Positions 7,130-15,802 are shown, numbered from the stretch's first letter. The stretch is DNA of 39,035 nt from Streptomyces panaciradicis (GCF_023516615.1 NZ_JAMGBF010000052.1:1-39035), one strand, 5' to 3'. Program-made: numbers and translations. Notes: generated from the sequence alone by a model not told the origin.

Positions 7130-7206
7130 CGGGGTGTGGCGCAGCTTGGTAGCGCGTCCGCTTTGGGAGCGGAAGGCCGTGGGTTCAAATCCCGCCACCC
7201 CGACCA
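7130..7206 (+). tRNA. tRNA-Pro (anticodon UGG)
   Basis: Acceptor CGGGGTG (7130-7136) pairs with CACCCCG (7196-7202). The D-arm is GGCGCAGCTTGGTAGCGC. The anticodon stem-loop TCCGCTTTGGGAGCGGA places TGG at 7164-7166, and the T-arm GTGGGTTCAAATCCCGC is canonical. A73 and an encoded CCA (7204-7206) follow. tRNA-Pro genes are known integration sites of actinomycete elements, but no integrase is nearby. Confidence 0.97.
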
Positions 7207-7251
7207 TGTGATCACCGAGTGATCGCCTTTGGGGCGTGTCGCCGCTGCCGT

Positions 7252-7257
7252 TACTAT
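7252..7257 (+). promoter_or_regulatory. Promoter of tig: -10 TACTAT with -35-like TTGGGG
   Basis: TACTAT fits TAnnnT. TTGGGG at 7229-7234 lies 17 nt upstream and is a fair -35. The predicted mRNA has a leader of about 110 nt before the tig GTG. Confidence 0.5.
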
Positions 7258-7373
7258 GCAAGCTGCACGCCCGTGTGTCTCTCCTCTACGAAGTAGTCCT
7301 CCGGGCGGCGATCCGCCGGAGCCGCTCTGGCCCCGGCAGAACCCAAGCAGTCAGCCACCAAGGAGACCGAACC

Positions 7374-8774
7374 GTGAAGAGCGCCGTGGAGACCCTGAAC
7401 CCGACTCGGGTTCGGCTCACTGTCGAGGTGCCCTTCGAGGAGCTCAAGGACAGCCTCGACGCGGCGTACAAGAAGATCAACCAGCAGGTCACGGTGAAGG
7501 GCTTCCGGAAGGGCAAGATCCCGGCCCGCGTCATCGACCAGCGGTTCGGCCGCGGTGCGGTCCTGGAGGAGGCGGTCAACGACGCGCTTCCGAAGTTCTA
7601 CACCGAGGCGGTCAACGAGGCGGAGATCGACGTCCTCGGCCAGCCCGAGGTCGACATCACCGAGCTGAAGGACGGCGAGACGCTGAACTTCACCGCCGAG
7701 GTCGACGTCCGCCCGACCATCGAGATCCCGGACTACTCCGGCATCGAGGTCGAGGTCGACGCCGTCGAGGTCACCGACGAGGACGTCGAGAAGTCCGTCG
7801 AGCAGCTCCGCGAGCGCTTCGCCTCGACCTCGCCGGTCGAGCGCGCCGCCGAGGACGGCGACGTCGTCACGATCGACCTGCAGGCCAAGGTCGAGGGCGA
7901 GGTCCTCGAGGACGGCGTCGCCGACGGCGTCTCGTACACCATCGGCTCCGGCGAGCTCCTCGACGGCATCGACGACGCCGTCAAGGGCCTGTCCGCGGGC
8001 GAGGAGGCCACCTTCACCTCCGAGCTCAAGGGCGGCTCCGCGGCCGGCAAGGAGGCCGAGGTCACCGTCAAGGTCACCCAGGTCGCCGCCCGCGAACTGC
8101 CCGAGCTGGACGACGACTTCGCGCAGCTCGCCTCCGAGTTCGACACCCTCGAGGAGCTCAAGGCGGACAGCCGCAAGCGCCTCGAGAACATGAAGCAGTA
8201 CGACCAGGCCACGCAGGCCCAGGAGCGCGTCCTGGAGAAGCTGCTGGAGCTCGTCGAGGTGCCCGTCCCCGAGAAGCTGCTCGAGGACGAGATCAACACC
8301 CGCAAGCACAACCTGGAGCACCACCAGCTCGGCCAGATGGGTCTCGACCTCGCGAAGTACCTGGAGATCCAGGGCAAGACCGAGGAGGAGTTCGACACCG
8401 AGACCAAGGAAGCCGCGGTCAAGGGCATCAAGACCCAGTTCGTCCTCGACGAGCTGGTCAAGCAGGAGAAGCTGAACGTCAACCAGGAGGAGCTCACCGA
8501 GCACCTCATGCGCCGCGCCGCCTCCTCCGGCATGTCCCCCGACCAGTTCGCCCAGGCCGTCGTCGAGGGCGGCCAGGTGCCGCTCCTGGTCGGCGAGGTC
8601 GCCCGCGGCAAGGCCCTCGCGGTCGTCGTCGAGGCCGCCACGGTCAAGGACACCAACGGCGAGGTCGTCGACCTGGACGACGAGGAGGAGACGGAGGCCG
8701 CCGCCGACGTCGCCGCCGAGGCGACCGAGGCCGACGCCACCGACGCCGACGAGACGGACAAGACCGAGGGCTGA
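7374..8774 (+). CDS. tig: Trigger factor, ribosome-associated chaperone and prolyl isomerase
   Basis: Binds the ribosome at the exit tunnel and shields nascent chains. The 466-residue protein has the N-terminal ribosome-binding domain with GFRKGKIP at 43-50. A central FKBP-type prolyl-isomerase domain (about 155-245) and a helical C-terminal chaperone domain follow. The last ~35 residues are very acidic (Glu/Asp/Ala/Thr), a variable tail often seen in actinobacterial trigger factors. The GTG at 7374 follows AAGGAGA with ideal spacing, so the longer upstream open frame is not used. A strong hairpin (8825-8863) ends the unit, so tig is probably transcribed apart from clpP1P2, although the order tig-clpP-clpX is conserved across many bacteria. 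Confidence 0.97.
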   Translation: MKSAVETLNPTRVRLTVEVPFEELKDSLDAAYKKINQQVTVKGFRKGKIPARVIDQRFGRGAVLEEAVNDALPKFYTEAVNEAEIDVLGQPEVDITELKDGETLNFTAEVDVRPTIEIPDYSGIEVEVDAVEVTDEDVEKSVEQLRERFASTSPVERAAEDGDVVTIDLQAKVEGEVLEDGVADGVSYTIGSGELLDGIDDAVKGLSAGEEATFTSELKGGSAAGKEAEVTVKVTQVAARELPELDDDFAQLASEFDTLEELKADSRKRLENMKQYDQATQAQERVLEKLLELVEVPVPEKLLEDEINTRKHNLEHHQLGQMGLDLAKYLEIQGKTEEEFDTETKEAAVKGIKTQFVLDELVKQEKLNVNQEELTEHLMRRAASSGMSPDQFAQAVVEGGQVPLLVGEVARGKALAVVVEAATVKDTNGEVVDLDDEEETEAAADVAAEATEADATDADETDKTEG

Positions 8775-8824
8775 GACCCCGACGGCGCCGCGAGGCGTCG
8801 TAGGGAAGCCGTGGGAAAGCCGTA

Positions 8825-8863
8825 GGGAAAGGGCCCGGGGACACGCTCCCCGGGCCCTTTCCC
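8825..8863 (+). terminator. Terminator after tig
   Basis: A perfect 16-bp inverted repeat (8825-8840 / 8848-8863) with a 7-nt loop. The arms are GGGAAAGGGCCCGGGG and its complement. It lies 50 nt after the tig stop codon. Confidence 0.85.
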
Positions 8864-8904
8864 GCGCTCGTGGCCGCCCGCCGTCCCACGGAGCAACCGC
8901 ACAT

Positions 8905-8919
8905 GCGCTGACAGCGAAC
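8905..8919 (+). promoter_or_regulatory. ClgR-like operator upstream of clpP1
   Basis: GCGCTGACAGCGAAC contains the palindrome CGC-N5-GCG followed by AAC. It resembles the operator described for ClgR, the activator of clp and lon genes in Streptomyces and Corynebacterium. Its centre lies about 60 nt before the predicted clpP1 transcription start, a normal activator position. The factor is inferred from the motif only. Confidence 0.6.
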
Positions 8920-8957
8920 AGTCCGGGAACCGGGATGGCACTGTCCGGCCTGCGCGT

Positions 8958-8963
8958 TAGGGT
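8958..8963 (+). promoter_or_regulatory. -10 element (TAGGGT) of the clpP1-clpP2 promoter
   Basis: TAGGGT fits the main sigma-factor -10 consensus. No good -35 is seen at 16-18 nt, consistent with an activator-dependent promoter. The expected leader to the clpP1 GTG is about 90 nt. Confidence 0.5.
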
Positions 8964-9060
8964 CCATGTACGAGGGCAGGGGAGTCACCAGAACTAGCCC
9001 GCCCCCGGATGGGAACACGTGAGACGGCCCGGCGCCGTCGTAAGACGAGCAGGTGGATAC

Positions 9061-9681
9061 GTGACGAATCTGATGCCCTCAGCCGCCGGCGAGCCTTCCA
9101 TCGGTGGTGGCCTCGGCGACCAGGTCTACAACCGGCTGCTCAACGAGCGGATCATCTTCCTCGGCCAGCCGGTCGACGACGACATTGCGAACAAGATCAC
9201 CGCGCAGCTGCTGCTCCTTGCCGCCGACCCGGACAAGGACATCTACCTCTACATCAACAGCCCGGGCGGTTCGATCACGGCCGGTATGGCGATCTACGAC
9301 ACCATGCAGTTCATCAAGAACGACGTGGTGACCATCGCCATGGGCCTCGCGGCCTCCATGGGGCAGTTCCTGCTCAGCGCGGGCACCCCCGGCAAGCGCT
9401 TCGCGCTGCCGAACGCCGAGATCCTGATCCACCAGCCCTCCGCGGGCCTGGCGGGCTCGGCCTCCGACATCAAGATCCACGCCGAGCGGCTGCTGCACAC
9501 CAAGAAGCGCATGGCGGAGCTCACCTCGCAGCACACCGGCCAGTCGGTCGAGCAGATCACCCGCGACTCGGACCGTGACCGCTGGTTCGACGCCTTCGAG
9601 GCCAAGGAGTACGGCCTCATCGACGACGTCATCCCGACGGCCGCCGGTATGCCGGGCGGCGGTGGCACCGGCGCGGCCTGA
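9061..9681 (+). CDS. clpP1: ATP-dependent Clp protease proteolytic subunit ClpP1
   Basis: A serine peptidase subunit of the Clp degradation barrel, acting in the cytosol with ClpX or ClpC. The 206-residue protein shows the complete triad: Ser99 in GLAASMG, His124 in ILIHQP and Asp173 in DRDRWF. The YINSPGG oxyanion strand is at 64-70. The start is set at GTG 9061, which follows AGGTGG; an upstream in-frame ATG has no family similarity. clpP2 starts 52 nt downstream with its own Shine-Dalgarno sequence, so the two form one operon. In Streptomyces ClpP1 is the principal subunit and its loss blocks normal aerial development. A ClgR-like operator precedes the operon. Confidence 0.97.
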   Translation: MTNLMPSAAGEPSIGGGLGDQVYNRLLNERIIFLGQPVDDDIANKITAQLLLLAADPDKDIYLYINSPGGSITAGMAIYDTMQFIKNDVVTIAMGLAASMGQFLLSAGTPGKRFALPNAEILIHQPSAGLAGSASDIKIHAERLLHTKKRMAELTSQHTGQSVEQITRDSDRDRWFDAFEAKEYGLIDDVIPTAAGMPGGGGTGAA

Positions 9682-9733
9682 GGCCACCCTGCCGAGCCCC
9701 CAGCCGACCGCCCAAGCCCCTAGGAGACAGACA

Positions 9734-10414
9734 GTGAACGACTTCCCCGGCAGCGGCCTCTTCGCGCGCCCCGAGGCCGAGTACACCGGCCCGCGCGCCG
9801 AGTCCCGCTACGTGATCCCGCGCTTCGTCGAGCGCACCTCGCAGGGCATCCGCGAGTACGACCCGTACGCGAAGCTCTTCGAGGAGCGGGTGATCTTCCT
9901 CGGCGTCCAGATCGACGACGCCTCCGCCAACGACGTCATGGCGCAGCTGCTGTGCCTGGAGTCGATGGACCCCGACCGGGACATCTCGGTCTACATCAAC
10001 AGCCCCGGCGGCTCCTTCACGGCGCTGACGGCCATCTACGACACGATGCAGTTCGTGAAGCCCGACATCCAGACGGTCTGCATGGGCCAGGCGGCCTCCG
10101 CCGCCGCCATCCTGCTGGCCGCCGGCACGCCGGGCAAGCGCATGGCGCTGCCGAACGCCCGCGTGCTGATCCACCAGCCCTACAGCGAGACGGGCCGCGG
10201 TCAGGTCTCCGACCTGGAGATCGCCGCCAACGAAATCCTCCGGATGCGTGCGCAGCTGGAGGAGATGCTGGCCAAGCACTCGACCACGCCGATCGAGAAG
10301 ATCCGCGAGGACATCGAGCGCGACAAGATCCTCACGGCCGAGGACGCGCTGTCGTACGGCCTGATCGACCAGATCATCTCCACCCGGAAGATGAACAACG
10401 CGGCCGTCCGCTGA
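9734..10414 (+). CDS. clpP2: ATP-dependent Clp protease proteolytic subunit ClpP2
   Basis: The second ClpP paralogue, thought to join ClpP1 in a mixed barrel in actinobacteria. GTG 9734 follows AGGAGA. The 226-residue protein has an N-terminal extension of about 25 residues relative to ClpP1, likely a propeptide or docking segment. Triad: Ser122 in GQAASAAA, His147 in VLIHQP and Asp197 in ERDKIL. YINSPGG is at 87-93. The SGRGQVSD-like region seen in other paralogues reads ETGRGQVSD here. Between the triad Ser and His the sequence GTPGKR is shared with ClpP1. A 190-nt gap containing an inverted repeat separates it from clpX. Confidence 0.97.
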   Translation: MNDFPGSGLFARPEAEYTGPRAESRYVIPRFVERTSQGIREYDPYAKLFEERVIFLGVQIDDASANDVMAQLLCLESMDPDRDISVYINSPGGSFTALTAIYDTMQFVKPDIQTVCMGQAASAAAILLAAGTPGKRMALPNARVLIHQPYSETGRGQVSDLEIAANEILRMRAQLEEMLAKHSTTPIEKIREDIERDKILTAEDALSYGLIDQIISTRKMNNAAVR

Positions 10415-10449
10415 CAACGGAAGCGGTGCGGAAGCTGTATCGTCTGCCG

Positions 10450-10510
10450 CCCCTTGGCACGGTTGGTGTGCTTTGACACGCTGCACGTCACAGTGAACCG
10501 CGCCAAGGGG
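10450..10510 (+). repeat. 9-bp inverted repeat in the clpP2-clpX spacer
   Basis: CCCCTTGGC (10450-10458) and GCCAAGGGG (10502-10510) are exact complements 43 nt apart. TTGACA, a perfect -35 hexamer, lies in the loop at 10473, but no convincing -10 follows. The repeat may be a processing or attenuation structure or part of a clpX promoter region. Confidence 0.45.
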
Positions 10511-10604
10511 GGCCCGAACGAGGGGCCCGGCAAGGTACCGTCGGAATAGGCAGCACCAGGAGCCGCTGGATCTAGGCGTCTCCCAGGCGAAGGGGAAGCA
10601 CACC

Positions 10605-11894
10605 GTGGCACGCATCGGTGACGGCGGCGATCTGCTGAAGTGCTCGTTCTGCGGCAAGAGCCAGAAGCAGGTCAAGAAGCTCATCGCAGGGCCTGGTGTG
10701 TACATCTGCGACGAGTGCATCGATCTCTGCAACGAGATCATCGAGGAAGAACTCGCGGAGACGAGCGAGGTGCGCTGGGAGGAACTTCCCAAGCCGCGCG
10801 AGATCTACGAGTTCCTCGAGGGCTACGTGGTGGGCCAGGAGGCGGCGAAGAAGGCCCTCTCCGTCGCGGTCTACAACCACTACAAGCGCGTCCAGGCCGG
10901 CGAGAACGGCGGCGGCAGCGGCCGTGACGACGCGATCGAGTTGGCGAAGTCCAACATCCTCCTGCTCGGCCCCACGGGCTCGGGCAAGACGCTCCTCGCG
11001 CAGACCCTGGCCCGCATGCTGAACGTCCCGTTCGCGATCGCGGACGCGACGGCGCTGACGGAGGCCGGTTATGTCGGCGAGGACGTCGAGAACATCCTGC
11101 TCAAGCTGATCCAGGCGGCCGACTACGACGTCAAGAAGGCCGAGACCGGGATCATCTACATCGACGAGATCGACAAGGTCGCGCGGAAGAGTGAAAACCC
11201 CTCCATCACGCGCGACGTGTCGGGCGAGGGCGTCCAGCAGGCCCTGCTGAAGATCCTGGAGGGCACCACCGCCTCCGTCCCGCCCCAGGGCGGCCGCAAG
11301 CACCCCCACCAGGAGTTCATCCAGATCGACACGACGAACGTCCTGTTCATCGTGGGCGGCGCCTTCGCGGGCCTGGAGAAGATCATCGAGTCCCGGGCGG
11401 GTGCCAAGGGCATCGGCTTCGGCGCGACGATCCGCTCCAAGCGCGAGCTGGAGGCCAAGGACCAGTTCGAGGACGTCATGCCCGAGGACCTGGTCAAGTT
11501 CGGCATGATCCCCGAGTTCATCGGCCGCCTCCCGGTCATCACCTCGGTCCACAACCTCGACCGCGAGGCCCTGCTCCAGATCCTGGTCGAGCCGCGCAAC
11601 GCGCTCGTCAAGCAGTACCAGCGCCTGTTCGAACTCGACGGCGTGGAGCTGGACTTCGAGCGCGAGGCCCTGGAGGCCATCGCCGACCAGGCCATCCTCC
11701 GCCAGACCGGCGCGCGCGGCCTGCGCGCCATCATGGAGGAGGTCCTGATGTCGGTGATGTACGAGGTCCCGTCCCGCAAGGACGTGGCCCGCGTGGTCAT
11801 CACGGCCGACGTCGTCCACTCCAACGTCAACCCGACCCTGATCCCCCGAGACGCCCGCAACGGCCGGGGCCCGGGCGAGCAGAAGACGGCGTAA
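10605..11894 (+). CDS. clpX: ATP-dependent Clp protease ATPase subunit ClpX
   Basis: An AAA+ unfoldase that recognises tagged substrates and feeds them to the ClpP barrel. The 429-residue protein begins with the zinc-binding dimerisation domain (Cys13, Cys16, Cys35, Cys38). Walker A GPTGSGKT is at 122-129 and Walker B IIYIDEID at 183-190. The pore loop GYVGED is near 155-160, the ClpP-binding IGF loop appears as KGIGFGA, and the arginine-finger/sensor segment ends in QTGARGLRAIMEE. The GTG start follows GAAGGGGA. It lies downstream of clpP2 in the same direction and ends at a 16-bp terminator hairpin shared with the convergent gene. Confidence 0.98.
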   Translation: MARIGDGGDLLKCSFCGKSQKQVKKLIAGPGVYICDECIDLCNEIIEEELAETSEVRWEELPKPREIYEFLEGYVVGQEAAKKALSVAVYNHYKRVQAGENGGGSGRDDAIELAKSNILLLGPTGSGKTLLAQTLARMLNVPFAIADATALTEAGYVGEDVENILLKLIQAADYDVKKAETGIIYIDEIDKVARKSENPSITRDVSGEGVQQALLKILEGTTASVPPQGGRKHPHQEFIQIDTTNVLFIVGGAFAGLEKIIESRAGAKGIGFGATIRSKRELEAKDQFEDVMPEDLVKFGMIPEFIGRLPVITSVHNLDREALLQILVEPRNALVKQYQRLFELDGVELDFEREALEAIADQAILRQTGARGLRAIMEEVLMSVMYEVPSRKDVARVVITADVVHSNVNPTLIPRDARNGRGPGEQKTA

Positions 11895-11908
11895 CGACCC
11901 GAGACGAA

Positions 11909-11944
11909 CGAAGGGGCCCCGGTCAACAGACCGGGGCCCCTTCG
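11909..11944. terminator. Bidirectional terminator between clpX and the Pro-rich membrane protein gene
   Basis: A perfect 16-bp stem (11909-11924 / 11929-11944) with a 4-nt loop lies between two converging genes. It carries an A/U run on both sides of the GC core, so it can work in both directions. Confidence 0.88.
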
Positions 11945-11966
11945 CAGTTGAACGGTGTGACGTCCG

Positions 11967-12935
11967 TCAGGCCTTGACGCGGACCTGGTTGCGGAGCTTG
12001 GCGGTCGTCTCCGCCGCCTCCGTGGGGTCGGTCGCGTTGCCCGCCGCGATGTCCGAGTACTTCATCGGCATCACGAAGCCGAGCGTGCTGTGGTCGCCCC
12101 AGACGCAGTACGTGACGCCCATCTCCTTGGCCATGCCGGACCCGGCGGCCGACGAGTTCTCGACCTTGGCGCCCTGGCACTTGAGGACCGCGCCGCTCAG
12201 GCCCGCGGGCTTGTACTCCTTGGGGCTTCCCTCGAAGGTGACGTTCTCCTTCTTGGAGTCCTTCTTCATGAAGCCGAAGAAGCCGTCGACGGCCTTCTCG
12301 GGATCGTCGATCGTTCCGTAGACACCACCGAACGAGAGGATCTTCCCGCCCAGCGGGTTGCTCGCGTCCTTCACCTCGTAGGAGGCGCTGACGTCCTTGG
12401 CGTCCTTGACGCCCCAGGACGCCGCGTCCTGCAGGTCGGACTTGGTCATCGTGTTGCTGTCGCTGCTGGACTTCTTGTACTCGGTGAGCACGACCGACGG
12501 CGTCGTCAGCTTGTGCGGGCCGTCGTCGGCGACGGTCGAACCGCCACCACCGGAGCCACCGCTCCCGCCGACCACCAGGTAGATCCCCACGCCGATCGCG
12601 GCCACGACCGCCACCGCGCCGATGATCAGGCCCGTCTTCTTCTTGCCGCCGCCCGGGACCGGGGGCTGCGGGACCGTGTAGGGCTGCTGGCCGTACGGCT
12701 GCTGGCCGTAGGGCGGCTGCTGCTGCCCGTACGGGTTCGGCTGCTGCGGCGGCACGCCCTGCGGGGGCGTCTGCGGGTAGCCGTAACCCGGCTGGGGTGC
12801 CGTCGGCGGCTGCTGGGGGTAGCCGTAGCCGGGCTGGGGGGCCTGCGGCGGCTGCTGGCCGTAGGGTCCCGGCTGGCCGTACGGCCCGGGCTGCTGGGGC
12901 TGCCCGCCGTACGGGCCCGGCTGGTTGTGACTCAT
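11967..12935 (-). CDS. Pro/Gln/Gly/Tyr-rich single-pass membrane protein, unknown function
   Basis: The first ~115 residues are a cytosolic low-complexity region with repeats of the QPGPYG / YGYPQ / YGQQP type. A Lys-Lys-Lys-Thr border leads into one membrane helix GLIIGAVAVVAAIGVGIYLVV. A Gly/Ser linker and an extracytoplasmic domain of about 170 residues containing two cysteines (KCQGAK and TYCVWGD) follow. This plan (disordered Pro-rich tail, one helix, outer domain) is common in actinobacterial cell-envelope proteins; no catalytic motif is seen. The start at ATG 12935 is fixed by GGAGGGGAA. An upstream in-frame ATG at 13016 has no ribosome-binding site. It diverges from valS. Confidence 0.82.
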   Translation of the reverse strand: MSHNQPGPYGGQPQQPGPYGQPGPYGQQPPQAPQPGYGYPQQPPTAPQPGYGYPQTPPQGVPPQQPNPYGQQQPPYGQQPYGQQPYTVPQPPVPGGGKKKTGLIIGAVAVVAAIGVGIYLVVGGSGGSGGGGSTVADDGPHKLTTPSVVLTEYKKSSSDSNTMTKSDLQDAASWGVKDAKDVSASYEVKDASNPLGGKILSFGGVYGTIDDPEKAVDGFFGFMKKDSKKENVTFEGSPKEYKPAGLSGAVLKCQGAKVENSSAAGSGMAKEMGVTYCVWGDHSTLGFVMPMKYSDIAAGNATDPTEAAETTAKLRNQVRVKA

Positions 12936-13059
12936 TTCTGGGTTCCCCTCCAGATGCTTATGTGGCCCTGACATCCTGGCGCAGCCGCGATGGACGCAGT
13001 GCATCGGGGGCCGCACCGTTACAGAACAAACGCGTTTCGGGACACCCCCGCGACACCCC

Positions 13060-13065
13060 TAAACT
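13060..13065 (+). promoter_or_regulatory. -10 element (TAAACT) of leaderless valS
   Basis: TAAACT fits TAnnnT and ends 6 nt before the valS GTG, with no Shine-Dalgarno sequence. No T-box leader can fit in a leaderless message. Confidence 0.55.
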
Positions 13066-13071
13066 GACCCC

Positions 13072-15696
13072 GTGACCGAGAACGCTCAGCAGCAGCCATC
13101 AGCGCCCAGCACCGAACTGCCGACCCAGTACGCGCCGGCCGATGTAGAGGGGCCGCTGTACGAGCGTTGGGTGGACAAGGGGTACTTCGCCGCTGACGCC
13201 AAGAGCGACAAGCCGGCGTACACCATCGTCATCCCGCCGCCGAACGTCACCGGCAGCCTCCACCTGGGCCACGCCTTCCAGCACACGCTCATGGACGCCC
13301 TCACCCGCCGCAAGCGGATGCAGGGCTACGAGTCGCTGTGGCTGCCCGGCATGGACCACGCCGGCATCGCCACCCAGAACAAGGTCGAGCAGCAGCTCGC
13401 CGAGGAGGGCAAGTCCCGCCACGACCTCGGCCGCGAGGAGTTCGTCGACCGCGTCTGGCAGTGGAAGGAGGAGTACGGCGGCAAGATCCTCGGCCAGATG
13501 CGCCGCCTCGGTGACGGCGTCGACTGGGACCGCGAGCGGTTCACCATGGACGAGGGCCTGTCCAAGGCCGTCCAGACCATCTTCAAGAAGCTCTACGACG
13601 ACGAGCTGATCTACCGCGCCGAGCGCATCATCAACTGGTGCCCGCGCTGCCTGACGGCCATCTCGGACATCGAGGTGGAGTACCAGGAGGACGACGGCGA
13701 GCTCGTCTCCATCAAGTACGGCGAGGGCGACGAGACGCTGGTCGTCGCCACCACCCGCGCCGAGACGATGCTCGGCGACACCGCCGTCGCCGTCCACCCG
13801 GATGACGAGCGCTACAAGCACCTGGTCGGCAAGCGCATCAAGCTGCCCCTGACGAACCGCGCCATCCCGGTCGTCGCCGACAGCCACGTCGACCCCGAGT
13901 TCGGCACCGGTGCCGTCAAGGTCACCCCCGCCCACGACCCGAACGACTTCGCCATCGGCCAGCGCCACGGCCTGGAGTCGATCACCGTCATGGACGAGCG
14001 GGCCGTCATCACCGCCCACGGCCCCTTCCAGGGCCTGGACCGCTTCGAGGCGCGCAGCGCCATCGTCGCCGCCCTGCGCTCGCAGGGCCGGATCGTCGCC
14101 GAGAAGCGCCCGTACGTCCACTCCGTCGGCCACTGCTCGCGCTGCAAGACCACCATCGAGCCGCGTCTGTCCATGCAGTGGTGGGTCAAGGTCGGCCCGC
14201 TGGCCAAGGCGGCCGGCGACGCGGTCCGCGACGGCCGGGTCAAGATCCACCCCGAGGACATGTCGAAGCGGTACTTCGACTGGGTCGACAACATGCACGA
14301 CTGGTGCATCTCACGGCAGTTGTGGTGGGGCCACCGCATCCCCGTCTGGTACGGCCCGAACGGCGAGGTCGTCTGCGTCGGACCGGACGAGGAGCCCCCG
14401 GGCGGCGAGGGGTGGAAGCAGGACACCGACGTCCTCGACACCTGGTTCTCCTCCGGCCTGTGGCCGTTCTCCACGCTCGGCTGGCCCGAACAGACCGAGG
14501 ACCTGCGGAAGTTCTATCCGACCGACGTCCTGCTCACCGGTCACGACATCATCTTCTTCTGGGTCGCCCGGATGATGATGTTCGGCCTGTACGCGATGGA
14601 CGGCGAAGTCCCCTTCCGCACCATCGCGTTGACCGGTCTGGTCCGTGACGAGCGCGGCAAGAAGATGTCGAAGTCCTTCGGCAACGTCGTCGACCCGCTG
14701 GACTGGATGGACAAGTACGGCTCCGACGCCGTCCGCTTCACCCTGGCCCGCGGCGCCAACCCCGGCACCGACGTCCCGATCGGCGAGGAGTGGGTCCAGG
14801 CCTCCCGCAACTTCGCCAACAAGATCTGGAACGCCACCCGTTTCGCGCTGATGAACGGTGCGACGGTGGACGGCCCGCTGCCGGCGCCGGAGAAGCTGTC
14901 GGCCACCGACCGCTGGATCCTCTCGCGCCTCAACGAGACGGTCGCGCAGGTCGACGCGCTCTACGAGGACTACCAGTTCGCGAAGCTCTCCGACGCCCTC
15001 TTCCACTTCGCGTGGGACGAGGTCTTCGACTGGTACGTCGAGCTGTCCAAGACGACGTTCCAGGCGGGCGGCGAGGCGGCCGAGGTCTCCCAGCGCGTCC
15101 TGGGCGAGGTCCTCGACGTCACGCTCAAGCTGCTGCACCCGATCGTCCCGTTCGTCACCGACACCCTGTGGACCACGCTCACGGGCGGCGAGTCCGTCGT
15201 CGTCGCCGAGTGGCCCCAGGACTCCGGCTTCCGGGACGCCGCCGCCGAGCGCGAGATCGAGACGCTCCAGTCGGTCATCACCGAGGTCCGCCGCTTCCGC
15301 GCCGACCAGGGCCTGCAGCCGGGCCAGCGCGTCCCGGCCCGCCTCAGCCTGGACGGCACGGCACTGGCGCCCCACGAGGCCGCCATCCGCCAGCTGCTGC
15401 GCCTGCAGCCGGAGGGCGACGCCTTCACGGCGACGGCCACCCTCCCGGTCGCGGGCGCCGAGGTCGCCCTCGACCTCTCCGGCACGATCGACGTCGCGGC
15501 GGAGCGCAAGCGCCTCGCCAAGGACCTCGCGGCGGCGGAGAAGGAGAAGGCCCAGGCGACGGCCAAGCTGGGCAACGAGGCGTTCCTGGCGAAGGCCCCG
15601 GACAACGTGGTCGACAAGATCCGCACCCGCCTGGCCAAGGCGGAGGAGGACATCACCCGCATCCAGTCCCAGCTGGACCGCCTGCCCCAGCAGTAA
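13072..15696 (+). CDS. valS: Valyl-tRNA synthetase
   Basis: A class I aminoacyl-tRNA synthetase that charges tRNA-Val and edits mischarged threonine. The 874-residue protein has IPPPNVTGSLHLGHA with the HIGH motif as HLGH at 64-67. The CP1 editing domain contains TTRAETMLGDTAVAVHP, and DWCISRQLWWGHRIPVW is the family-specific block. KMSKS is at 531-535. An anticodon-binding helical domain follows, and the C-terminal coiled coil (about 800-870, Glu/Lys/Ala-rich) contacts the tRNA. All parts are present and the length is normal. It has a leaderless-type GTG start and ends at a strong hairpin. Confidence 0.98.
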   Translation: MTENAQQQPSAPSTELPTQYAPADVEGPLYERWVDKGYFAADAKSDKPAYTIVIPPPNVTGSLHLGHAFQHTLMDALTRRKRMQGYESLWLPGMDHAGIATQNKVEQQLAEEGKSRHDLGREEFVDRVWQWKEEYGGKILGQMRRLGDGVDWDRERFTMDEGLSKAVQTIFKKLYDDELIYRAERIINWCPRCLTAISDIEVEYQEDDGELVSIKYGEGDETLVVATTRAETMLGDTAVAVHPDDERYKHLVGKRIKLPLTNRAIPVVADSHVDPEFGTGAVKVTPAHDPNDFAIGQRHGLESITVMDERAVITAHGPFQGLDRFEARSAIVAALRSQGRIVAEKRPYVHSVGHCSRCKTTIEPRLSMQWWVKVGPLAKAAGDAVRDGRVKIHPEDMSKRYFDWVDNMHDWCISRQLWWGHRIPVWYGPNGEVVCVGPDEEPPGGEGWKQDTDVLDTWFSSGLWPFSTLGWPEQTEDLRKFYPTDVLLTGHDIIFFWVARMMMFGLYAMDGEVPFRTIALTGLVRDERGKKMSKSFGNVVDPLDWMDKYGSDAVRFTLARGANPGTDVPIGEEWVQASRNFANKIWNATRFALMNGATVDGPLPAPEKLSATDRWILSRLNETVAQVDALYEDYQFAKLSDALFHFAWDEVFDWYVELSKTTFQAGGEAAEVSQRVLGEVLDVTLKLLHPIVPFVTDTLWTTLTGGESVVVAEWPQDSGFRDAAAEREIETLQSVITEVRRFRADQGLQPGQRVPARLSLDGTALAPHEAAIRQLLRLQPEGDAFTATATLPVAGAEVALDLSGTIDVAAERKRLAKDLAAAEKEKAQATAKLGNEAFLAKAPDNVVDKIRTRLAKAEEDITRIQSQLDRLPQQ

Positions 15697-15708
15697 CCGA
15701 CCCAGCAA

Positions 15709-15746
15709 CGCGGGCCCCCGGAGCCGACAGGCGCCGGGGGCCCGCG
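15709..15746 (+). terminator. Terminator after valS
   Basis: A 13-bp GC-only stem (15709-15721 / 15734-15746) with a 12-nt loop, starting 13 nt after the valS stop. Confidence 0.8.
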
Positions 15747-15802
15747 CTCACCCCGGCGCGCGACCCTCGGAACTGTTCAGCCCCGGGCGCCGCCGCCCAC
15801 CC

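Noticed and set aside
13016..13071. Possible T-box riboswitch before valS
   Set aside because: The space between the divergent genes is too short and the TAAACT element implies a leaderless mRNA; no T-box sequence is visible.
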